Assembly (NCBI GenBank): GCA_964484515.1
Contig: CAZAGT010000021.1
Coordinates: forward strand, 1 to 26,728
DNA from: CAZAGT01 sp964484515
GTDB lineage: Bacteria > Desulfobacterota > DSM-4660 > Desulfatiglandales > HGW-15
Length of the DNA: 26,728 nucleotides
Direction of reading: 5' to 3'
Both the position numbers and the translations under genes were made by a program. The notes below the pieces were generated by a model that was given only the letters and a program-made list of their open reading frames with translations, had not been told where the DNA came from and made no database searches. How positions within the stretch are numbered: position 1 is the stretch's first letter; every line of letters starts with the position of its first letter. Shown here in pieces: positions 8,037-14,560 of this stretch.

Positions 8037-8066
8037 ATTCTTAGCTGAAATTACTCATTTTGTCAA
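8037..8066 (-). promoter_or_regulatory. Possible promoter for the aldolase-nuclease pair
   Basis: Minus-strand TTGACA (8061-8066) is a perfect -35 box, followed after 18 bases by AAGAAT (8037-8042), a 4/6 match to the -10 box. It would give a leader of roughly 130 bases before ATG 7899. Confidence 0.35.
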
Positions 8067-8089
8067 GCAGGAATCAGCGCTCTCCGCCA

Positions 8090-8118
8090 TTGACCACCCT
8101 GCCCTGATCACCTATACT
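8090..8118 (+). promoter_or_regulatory. Sigma-70-type promoter for the thioesterase operon
   Basis: TTGACC (8090-8095) and TATACT (8113-8118) are separated by exactly 17 bases; each matches five of six consensus bases. Transcription should start near 8125, about 32 bases before the ATG at 8157. It is divergent from the candidate aldolase promoter. Confidence 0.6.
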
Positions 8119-8156
8119 CCCCTTCACGTGAACGAACTGGGCGACCGCCTTAGCTC

Positions 8157-8600
8157 ATGAATAACGACAACATCAAATATGCGATGGAGGTTGTGGGCAA
8201 AGATCCCATGGCCACCTTCTTAGGTATCCGGGTTGAAGAAGTCAAGTACGCCTATTGTCGGCTTTCTCTGCGCATGAAACCCGATTACCTCAACGCGTTG
8301 AAGAGGGCTCACGGGATTGCCATATCCGCGGTCATCGATCAGGCGGTGGCCGTCGCCTCCAATGCCACCGAATACCAGGCCCTGATCGTTGAACTGAAGA
8401 TCAATTTCCTGGACGCCGCAGCCCCTGAAGATGTCATCACGGCGGAGGCCAAACCACTGGACCTCAAACGAAAGCTGAGCCTCTGGCAGGTGGAGGTAAA
8501 GGGGTCCGCAGGGAACCGGGTCGCCCTGGCGCAGGCCCTCGCCTATCATCGGGCCAAGAAAGATGTTGGGGATGTGGCTCAGGATGGACCTGACGCATGA
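8157..8600 (+). CDS. PaaI-like hotdog-fold thioesterase
   Basis: This 147-aa protein fits the 4HBT/PaaI hotdog family, which hydrolyses acyl-CoA thioesters, often of aromatic or short-chain acids, as a cytoplasmic oligomer. The family pattern of an Asn followed by a HG turn and the central helix is visible as YLNALKRAHGIAISAVIDQAVAVASN (split: YLNALKRAHG about residues 43-52, then the helix). It is followed by the strand pattern ALIVELKINFLDAA and a final segment ending ALAQALAYHR. PaaI proteins usually have HGG where HGI occurs here. ATG 8157 lacks a clear ribosome-binding site, but it is the first start after a good promoter; ATG at codon 11 is an alternative. Its stop overlaps the next gene by four bases. 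Specific substrate is unknown. Confidence 0.72.
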   Translation: MNNDNIKYAMEVVGKDPMATFLGIRVEEVKYAYCRLSLRMKPDYLNALKRAHGIAISAVIDQAVAVASNATEYQALIVELKINFLDAAAPEDVITAEAKPLDLKRKLSLWQVEVKGSAGNRVALAQALAYHRAKKDVGDVAQDGPDA

Positions 8601-9064
8601 CGACTGCCGATCTTCCACCGTGCTTGATAACCATCGATAAGGAGGGGCGATGGTTCCACGAAGGACGCGAGATGATCCATCGCGACATCGTTCTTCTCCT
8701 TTACCAGCACTTGGAGGTGGATGCGCAGGGACGCTATATCATCGAGTGGCAAGGGGAGCGCTGCTTTGTGGAGGTCGAAGACGTCCCATTCGTGGTGCGG
8801 CGGGTTGTGTTTGAGGGCTCGGCCACGATCCAAGAGGACCGCTTTCTTCTGTACCTGAGTGATGATACCCAAGAGCCGCTCGCACCTGAAACGCTCTCGG
8901 TAGGGCATGCCAACGTGCTCTACTGCCGGGTCAAGAATCAATCGTTTCGCGCCCGCTTCAACCGTCCCGCCTATTATCAGCTCGCGGAGCACGTCGAGAC
9001 GGAGGATGGGGCCTACGTCCTAGCCCTCAATGGCAAAAAGCACGTCTTACAGATGGAGGGTTAA
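8597..9064 (+). CDS. DUF1285 family protein
   Basis: The 155-aa product matches the DUF1285 pattern, with the opening ITIDKEGRWFHEGREMIHRD, then GRYIIEWQGERCFVEVEDVP and a closing YYQLAEHV segment. The family has no assigned biochemical role that I know of. The protein is soluble with no signal peptide or cysteine motif, and is rich in beta strands. Its ATG overlaps the thioesterase stop (ATGA, 8597-8600), so the two are translationally coupled and presumably share the promoter at 8090-8118. Pairing with an acyl-CoA thioesterase hints at fatty or organic acid metabolism, but this is only context. Confidence 0.72.
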   Translation: MTTADLPPCLITIDKEGRWFHEGREMIHRDIVLLLYQHLEVDAQGRYIIEWQGERCFVEVEDVPFVVRRVVFEGSATIQEDRFLLYLSDDTQEPLAPETLSVGHANVLYCRVKNQSFRARFNRPAYYQLAEHVETEDGAYVLALNGKKHVLQMEG

Positions 9065-9160
9065 TCAGTTACACAGGGGTAGCGATTGCAGCTCCGGCCA
9101 CGGATGCTGCTGAGGCTGATGGGACAAGCCACAAATTCACGGTTCAAGACCATGCATTTG

Positions 9161-11062
9161 TCAGAGCGTGTCAACAGGCGTCACGATCTCGATCTCGGCG
9201 CTCTCCCTGAGCGATGCAAGCCAGTCGCCATAGCAGCTCTCGTATTTCATCCTCGAAATCCTCGATCGATACTTCTCCTTTTCCTCCTCAAAGCCCTCCT
9301 CATCGATACCCTCTTTGCCCTCCCATCTAACGACGAAGATACCGGCCGGGCTCTCGATCACCGTATCCGGATATCTCTTCACTTCACTGAGGCTAAAGAC
9401 CGTCTCCATAATCGCCGGATCGTATCCGATCTGGGGAATCGAATCCCGGCGAGTGAAGAAATCGGTCGTCTCGGTTGTTCGCCCGGCCTCGCCGGCAAGA
9501 TGGTCCCAATCGGCCCCGTCCCTCAGTTTATCCAGGTATTTTTTGGCCTCCGCTAAGGCCTCCTCTTTTGCGAGGTACGAGGTGTAATCCCGTTCTACGC
9601 GTGCACGCACCTCATCAAATTCAGGGATGGCCGGAGGCACCCTCTCCGCTATCTGGATAAGGTAGAACTTGCCCCCATACTCGATCAGCTCGCTCACCTC
9701 GCCCTGATGGAGCGAGAACAGCGACTCCCTCAGCTTTTGGTCGCCCCCAATTCCCGGAATGGGTTCCGTCTGGGAAAAGTAACCGGACTCCTCGACGGAA
9801 AGATCGTGGTCGGCTGCATATGTCCTTAGGTCGACTTCATAGGGCATCTGATCGATCAAAGAGAGGCCCTTTTCGTTGGCTAGACTCAGGCATTCCATAT
9901 TACTCAAGACGTCCTTGATTTGAGCGCGAACCTCTGCCAAATCCTTGGTACGGGCTTTCTTGATCGCCTCCACCTTGATGATGTGATACCCGTCCCTGGT
10001 CTTGATGGGCTCGCTAATCTCTCCGACTTTCATCTTGAAGGCCGCCTCTTCGAGTGCTGCATCCAATTGGCCGGGCGAGAACCAACCGAGGTCGTCCCCC
10101 TCCTCTGGCGGAGGCGCCTCGGAGTACTCCTTTACCAGCACGGCAAAATCCGTTCCCTCCTGGGCCTTCTTTTCGATCTCGAGGGCCCGCTCCTTAATCG
10201 CCTGTTCGACGTCTTCCGAGGCATCGCTCTCCACGCGCAAGAAAATATCGCTCACTTTGACCTGCTTCTTTACCTGGAAGCTCTCTAGGTTATCTTCGTA
10301 ATAGGCGATGATCTCGTCATCCGTTATCTTGACTTGGTCCTTGAATTCCTCCGGGTCGAGGGTAATGTAGACGATCTTGATCTTCTCCGGAACCCGATAC
10401 TCCTCCTTGTGCTCCTCGAAGTAGGTCGTCAGGCCTGCTTCATCTATGCTCATCGCCCCCGCGAAATCCCCTGGCGAAAACTGCACCAAGCTAATCTTCA
10501 GTTTCTCATTGGCGTATGTATACTGGTCTCGTGCTTCTTGGTCGGTCACCGGCGTGAACGTGACCAGCAACTGTTCGACCTTGTTTCGGAGCAGTTGGCG
10601 GGCGATGCCGGCTTCAAAGTCTTCGGGCTTCATTCGGTTCTGCTGTAGAAGAGATTGATAGCGGGACGGGTCGAAGTGACCCCTGAACTGGAAGGCCGGG
10701 AAGGACATGATCTCATCTTGGATCTCCTCCTCGGTCACATCCAATCCGAGTCGTTTGGCCTCCTGGCTTATAAGCTTCTGCTCGATAAGGCTATCAAGGG
10801 CCCTGGTTTTCAGATCGAACACCTTGATGAGGTTATCGCTCCAGACGTGCTTGTATTCCGTTTGAAGGCTCTCAAGCATACCCCGGTATATCTTTTGGTA
10901 CTCCAGACCACTAATCACCTCGCCATTCACATAAGCGATCTTCAATCCAGTCTTCGACCTGAACGAGTAGCCGAAATAGAAGATAAAGACCACGGCGATG
11001 ATTCCGATCAAGAATTTGATCAGCCAAGATTTGGCATGCCGCCGCATGAGGCTCATAACCAT
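9161..11062 (-). CDS. ppiD: Membrane-anchored peptidyl-prolyl isomerase/foldase, PpiD-like
   Basis: The 633-aa protein has a basic cytoplasmic start (MRRHAKSWLIK), one transmembrane anchor (about residues 13-31) and a large periplasmic part. A SurA_N-type chaperone domain spans about 40-200 (AYVNGEVISGLEYQKIYRGM and the RALDSLIEQKLISQEA helix). A parvulin PPIase domain lies at about 267-368, with the hallmark strings VSDIFLRV, DLGWFSPGQ, AFKMKVGEISEPI and GYHIIKVE. A second, degenerate parvulin-like region follows (about 430-520). This is the SurA_N plus rotamase layout of PpiD, which assists folding of newly secreted proteins near the Sec translocon. ATG 11062 has GGAGG nine bases upstream. 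It is convergent with the DUF1285 gene and is not in an obvious operon with the methyltransferase upstream. Confidence 0.85.
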   Translation of the reverse strand: MVMSLMRRHAKSWLIKFLIGIIAVVFIFYFGYSFRSKTGLKIAYVNGEVISGLEYQKIYRGMLESLQTEYKHVWSDNLIKVFDLKTRALDSLIEQKLISQEAKRLGLDVTEEEIQDEIMSFPAFQFRGHFDPSRYQSLLQQNRMKPEDFEAGIARQLLRNKVEQLLVTFTPVTDQEARDQYTYANEKLKISLVQFSPGDFAGAMSIDEAGLTTYFEEHKEEYRVPEKIKIVYITLDPEEFKDQVKITDDEIIAYYEDNLESFQVKKQVKVSDIFLRVESDASEDVEQAIKERALEIEKKAQEGTDFAVLVKEYSEAPPPEEGDDLGWFSPGQLDAALEEAAFKMKVGEISEPIKTRDGYHIIKVEAIKKARTKDLAEVRAQIKDVLSNMECLSLANEKGLSLIDQMPYEVDLRTYAADHDLSVEESGYFSQTEPIPGIGGDQKLRESLFSLHQGEVSELIEYGGKFYLIQIAERVPPAIPEFDEVRARVERDYTSYLAKEEALAEAKKYLDKLRDGADWDHLAGEAGRTTETTDFFTRRDSIPQIGYDPAIMETVFSLSEVKRYPDTVIESPAGIFVVRWEGKEGIDEEGFEEEKEKYRSRISRMKYESCYGDWLASLRESAEIEIVTPVDTL

Positions 11063-11087
11063 CGGGTGTTTCCTCCACGTTCTAAAA

Positions 11088-11250
11088 TTGAGGCTTTCGG
11101 AAAACGCCCATCCGTTCCGGCTTCATCGGGATTACCCTCATCCTCGGGATTTCTTCACTCTCGCTTCGCTCGGCTCAGTCCCCACCCCTTCGGGGCGGGT
11201 CCCCGGTTTCGTTACGCTCAAGAGAGCGGGATGGACATTTTTCATCATCC
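11088..11250. repeat. Dispersed intergenic repeat, copy A, with structured tail
   Basis: The core (11088-11178) starts TTGAGGCT, continues GGAAAACGCC and CATCGGGATT, and ends CTTCGCTCGGCTCAG. The same blocks in the same order occur at 25611-25683. Copy A contains about 17 extra bases that partly repeat the CATCGGGATT block. The tail folds into two hairpins: CCC-A-CCCC (11181-11188) with GGGG-C-GGG (11192-11199) around TTC, and CGCTC (11215-11219) with GAGCG (11224-11228) around AAGA. It lies in the gap between ppiD and the URO-D family gene. No coding potential is seen. Confidence 0.6.
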
Positions 11251-11326
11251 TCAGAGAGGTCGGTTGCAGGACCGCTTGGCTAGCATTTCCTTGGACAATT
11301 GACCCTGGATTCAATGCGTCCAATCT

Positions 11327-12463
11327 CTACTTGGCGAACGAAGGCACATACTCGCGCGCATGCTCAAACATCGCCAAGATGTTTTCAGTAGGGACGTCGG
11401 GTTGGATATTATGGACCGCAGCGAGCATGTAGCCGCCCCCTTCCCCCATCTGCTCCACTCGCTCTTCGACCATCCTTTTGACATCCGTCACGTTCCCTTT
11501 GGGCAAGACATTCTGGGTATCCATCGCTCCCCAGAACGCCATTCGGCCCTTGTATTTCTTCTTGAGCCCGGCAGGTTCCATCCCCGCGGTGCTCACCTGG
11601 ACCGGATTCAAGGCATCCACGCCGATGGAAATCAAGTCCTCAATGATACTCGCCACGGAACCGCAACTGTGGAAAAGGACCTTGGCCGGCGACAAGTCGT
11701 GTATTTGTCGAAAATGCTTCTCAAGTCTAGAATGAATATACTTTCGGTACTGTTCGTGGCTGATCTGGAGACCGTTTTGGGCCCCAAGATCGTCCGCGGT
11801 GACAATGACGTCGACGTCCTTTCCGGCCACCTCCAGCATGTTCTTTGCCGTCTGTAGGTTTATTTCGAGGATCGCGTCGAAGAGTGCTTCTAGGACCTTC
11901 GCATTAAGCATGAAATCGCAATACCAATCCTCAAAGCCCCTCACGTATTGGCTCACGTGGACAAAGGCCGTCGGAATCCACATCGTTGCGGCGCAATCCG
12001 TGTTATCCCTGATCCATTGAATTCGCTCTTTGAGGCCGTTTACGAAACCGGGGTCATCCGGATCCGGCCAGGGGTACTTGGCTATGTCGGCGACAGTAAT
12101 GTCGCCGCCCAACGGAAACGTCTTTTGATCGTGGTAGTAGCTGTGTTCAGGCTTTACCCGCTCAACACCCCAAAGGTCCTTGTAACGCCCAGGGCCCAAT
12201 TCCTGATCGGCCCCAGTGACGGGCGCTCCCGAGAAGACGCCCCGAGTATCGATATCCAGGGACCGCAGGATCCCCTCGTCCACGACGACGGACCGCATCA
12301 TCCGGTTGCAAAGCTTGTTGTCATCTTCGACACCAAAGTGCTGCTTCAGGCGCTCATATCCTTCGACGACGATGCTACTGTTCACCGTACCACCGAGGTC
12401 GATGGGGACCATATCGGGCTGTTCATGGGACAACGCCGCGAGCACTCTCTCTCTGTGTTTCAT
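11327..12463 (-). CDS. Uroporphyrinogen decarboxylase (URO-D)/MtaA-family methyltransferase
   Basis: This 378-aa protein belongs to the URO-D superfamily branch that includes the corrinoid:CoM methyltransferases MtaA/MtbA and many anaerobic demethylation proteins. The start MKHRERVLAALSHEQPDMVP is typical of that branch rather than of haem-synthesis HemE. A zinc-type H-x-C site is visible in FHSCGS (His about 265, Cys about 267). The third ligand, a cysteine in MtaA, appears replaced by histidine in VHNIQPDVP (about 351). PVTGADQELGPGRYKDLWGV and TADDLGAQNGLQIS are other family segments. ATG 12463 is chosen over an in-frame ATG at 12490 because GGGGAGG lies immediately upstream. The likely role is methyl transfer to or from a corrinoid protein, but no corrinoid-binding partner gene is present here, so the substrate is unknown. 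Confidence 0.8.
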   Translation of the reverse strand: MKHRERVLAALSHEQPDMVPIDLGGTVNSSIVVEGYERLKQHFGVEDDNKLCNRMMRSVVVDEGILRSLDIDTRGVFSGAPVTGADQELGPGRYKDLWGVERVKPEHSYYHDQKTFPLGGDITVADIAKYPWPDPDDPGFVNGLKERIQWIRDNTDCAATMWIPTAFVHVSQYVRGFEDWYCDFMLNAKVLEALFDAILEINLQTAKNMLEVAGKDVDVIVTADDLGAQNGLQISHEQYRKYIHSRLEKHFRQIHDLSPAKVLFHSCGSVASIIEDLISIGVDALNPVQVSTAGMEPAGLKKKYKGRMAFWGAMDTQNVLPKGNVTDVKRMVEERVEQMGEGGGYMLAAVHNIQPDVPTENILAMFEHAREYVPSFAK

Positions 12464-12703
12464 GAGACCTCCCCTCTCGATGCCCTCCAACGATGTGGCT
12501 TCTCGGAAGTCATCGGTACGTGATCCGACGGTAGTTTTGGTACACTTCTCGAGTCGAACTTTGTTTTTTCACATATGGGGCAGTATGATGTCAATTCATT
12601 AATTGCCACCCGGCGGGCTTGATTTCATGACCTTTTTGCTCTACCTTCGCAGATTGACAGAGGCCCTCCGATCGACGGGGGTCGGAAGGAAGAGGATACT
12701 CCT

Positions 12704-12743
12704 AGCGGAGGGATGCGGGGCTCCGCTTTTCGCATCGAATGCG
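12704..12743 (+). promoter_or_regulatory. Two tandem hairpins immediately upstream of the namZ-like gene
   Basis: AGCGGAG (12704-12710) and CTCCGCT (12721-12727) form a perfect 7-bp stem with a 10-base loop, ending in TTTT (12727-12730), which is terminator-like. CGCAT and ATGCG then pair around CGA at 12731-12743. The start codon is at 12756. The position suggests an attenuator or leader structure, or a terminator for upstream transcription; sequence alone does not decide. Confidence 0.45.
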
Positions 12744-12755
12744 TGAGAGCACAAT

Positions 12756-13934
12756 ATGAATCAAAGGATTGCAACGGGACTTGATATCCTCAGGAATGGG
12801 TACTGGGAACGGCTGAAGGGGCAACGACTCGGTTTGCTCACCAATCAAGCCTCAGTGGACGCGCACCTCAGGCCCGCCAAAAGGATCATTGCGGAGTTAC
12901 TGCCGGGCCGACTAAAGGCCTTGTTCGGCCCTCAGCACGGTCACAAGGGTGAAGAGCAGGACAACATGATCGAGACCGATCACGCCGTCGATCGGGATTT
13001 GAACATCCCTGTCTATAGCCTTTATTCGCGGGTTCGTGAGCCTTCACCGGAGATGCTCGCGGATATGGACACCCTGATCATCGATCTACAGGATGTGGGA
13101 ACGCGGGTCTACACCTTTGCTTCAACGATGTTGAATTGCCTCCGGGCCGCCTCGCGGGAGGGCAAAAAGGTTCTGATCCTGGACCGACCCAATCCGCTAG
13201 GCGGGGAACTCGTTGAAGGCAATCTTCTCAAATCCGAGCTTCATTCCTTCGTGGGCCCGTTTCGTCTGCCGATGCGTCACGGTTTGACGATGGCGGAGAT
13301 GGCCCTGATCTTTAATGACGGGCTCGATCTCGACTGCGAGTTGGAGATCATAAGCATGAAAGGCTGGCGCCGTGAGATGCGATGGTCGGATACGGGGTTG
13401 CGATGGATCATGCCCTCGCCCAACATGCCGCTTCCCGAAACCGCCCATGTCTATCCAGGCCAGGTCATCTGGGAGGGCACGAATGTCTCGGAGGGGCGGG
13501 GGACCTGTCGGCCTTTTGAGATGTTTGGGGCCGCGTTTCTCGATCCGACAAGGATCAAGGAGCGCCTCCACCCCGAAGCGTCGATTGGATGCTATTTGCA
13601 GGAGATCGCGTTTCGGCCGACCTTTCACAAGTGGGAGGGGAAACTCTGCCGAGGCTTCATGATCCACATCCTCGATCATCGCGCCTACCGCCCCTACTTC
13701 ATGACAATCGCCTTGCTTGCGGCTATTATCGAACTTCATCGAGATGACTTCGAATGGAAGGATCCCCCCTACGAATATGAATTCGAGCGGTTACCTATCG
13801 ACCTCATTTTGGGTGACGTGGCCCTTCGAAAGGCACTGGAAGATGGGTACGACATTTCAAGCCAGAAGAAAAGGTGGGAGGCGGAACTCCAGGACTATTC
13901 GGAGTGGCGAAAGCCCTATCTCCTTTATTCGTAA
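12756..13934 (+). CDS. namZ: NamZ-type (DUF1343) exo-beta-N-acetylmuramidase
   Basis: The 392-aa protein is a full-length DUF1343 member. Characterised members (NamZ) release N-acetylmuramic acid from the non-reducing end of peptidoglycan fragments. Family strings are clear: GLDILRNG, GQRLGLLTNQAS, LFGPQHGHKGEEQDN (about 57-70), LIIDLQDVGTRVYTF (108-122), DRPNPLGG, MRHGLTMAE and the highly conserved EGTNVSEGRGTCRPFE (240-255), which holds candidate catalytic acids. There is no signal peptide, so it is predicted to act in the cytoplasm on imported or recycled muropeptide fragments, unlike exported homologues. ATG 12756 has only a weak purine stretch (GAGAG) upstream. The gene is divergent from the URO-D family gene, and two hairpins lie in its leader. 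No MurNAc recycling partner is adjacent. Confidence 0.8.
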   Translation: MNQRIATGLDILRNGYWERLKGQRLGLLTNQASVDAHLRPAKRIIAELLPGRLKALFGPQHGHKGEEQDNMIETDHAVDRDLNIPVYSLYSRVREPSPEMLADMDTLIIDLQDVGTRVYTFASTMLNCLRAASREGKKVLILDRPNPLGGELVEGNLLKSELHSFVGPFRLPMRHGLTMAEMALIFNDGLDLDCELEIISMKGWRREMRWSDTGLRWIMPSPNMPLPETAHVYPGQVIWEGTNVSEGRGTCRPFEMFGAAFLDPTRIKERLHPEASIGCYLQEIAFRPTFHKWEGKLCRGFMIHILDHRAYRPYFMTIALLAAIIELHRDDFEWKDPPYEYEFERLPIDLILGDVALRKALEDGYDISSQKKRWEAELQDYSEWRKPYLLYS

Positions 13935-13966
13935 GATCAGGGTTCAATGGGACCTCATTCTCCGAT

Positions 13967-14137
13967 CTATTTCTTTTGACCCCCGCTGATCCACTTGTCG
14001 ATGGCTTCTTTGTCAAAGCGCCAGACGCGTCCTATCCTGATAGCCGGTATCTTGCCCTCGGCAGCGTACTTACAAATCGTTATCTCGTGAAGCTTTAGGT
14101 ACTTGGCCAACTCCTTCGTTGTCATAATCTGTGGCAT
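13967..14137 (-). CDS. Excisionase-family helix-turn-helix DNA-binding protein, 56 aa
   Basis: A 56-residue protein with the HTH_17/excisionase pattern: MTTKELAKYLKLHEITICKY forms the winged-helix recognition region, and AAEGKIPAIRIGRVWRFDKE followed by IDKWI gives the wing and final helix. Such proteins bind DNA as small MerR-like modules; some are phage or transposon excisionases, others are chromosomal regulators. AAGGAG lies six bases before ATG 14137, and a strong promoter lies about 60 bases upstream. A second in-frame ATG exists at 14125. No integrase, recombinase or other mobile gene is adjacent, so an orphan regulator or a leftover of an integrated element are both possible. It is convergent with the namZ-like gene (32-bp gap). 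Confidence 0.8.
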   Translation of the reverse strand: MPQIMTTKELAKYLKLHEITICKYAAEGKIPAIRIGRVWRFDKEAIDKWISGGQKK

Positions 14138-14198
14138 AATGCGCTCCTTCAGATCTTGTTCGCGGTCAATCTCTTATTTGTTAAAATTCGTATAATAA

Positions 14199-14227
14199 TC
14201 TATAATACCTAAAACGTACGAAGTCAA
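14199..14227 (-). promoter_or_regulatory. Strong sigma-70-type promoter for the HTH protein
   Basis: Minus-strand TTGACT (14222-14227) and TATAGA (14199-14204) are separated by exactly 17 bases. They lie in a markedly AT-rich block. TCGTA/TACGA arms flank the spacer and -10 region and could be an autoregulatory site, but they are short. Confidence 0.6.
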
Positions 14228-14560
14228 TAAAAAACGCCTAATAGTGAATAAGAATGTATTATCTTTATCTATTTGCTTTCCTTTGTTTTTTCACGAGCTT
14301 TATTCTGCAAGATTAAGTGCAAGTATTTACTACACATTCCGCATTGCGACTCGAGCCACCCCTTCACTCCATCCATCACCCTAAACCGGCGAACTGAACA
14401 TCCGTCTATAGGAAGACGTGATCAACTCCGAGGATTCCATATCCGGGGTGAGCGTCATGGTAGTTCGATTCAAACCCATGGATTTAGCAAAGGCGCGAGA
14501 ATTTCGGGTTGGAGACTGGGGATTTGAAGTCATCGGTCGGAGGTAAGATTGGAGCGGAGC
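14228..14560. other. Non-coding gap between HTH gene and ClC gene
   Basis: The first 80 bases are AT-rich and unlike the surrounding DNA; the remainder has ordinary composition. Short open frames here lack ribosome-binding sites or family resemblance. A TTCGATTC motif near 14465 resembles a tRNA T-loop, but no tRNA fold is present. No terminator or repeat was recognised. Confidence 0.4.

Noticed and set aside
10655..11302. 215-codon open frame on the plus strand opposite ppiD
   Set aside because: It lies antisense to the 5' part of ppiD and runs on into the repeat; it has no family motif, while the minus strand encodes a textbook SurA_N domain.
12654..12659. Perfect TTGACA upstream of the namZ-like gene
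   Set aside because: No -10 box occurs at 16-18 bases; the following bases are GC-rich.
14455..14490. T-loop-like TTCGATTC suggesting a tRNA
   Set aside because: No acceptor, D or anticodon stems can be paired around it on either strand.
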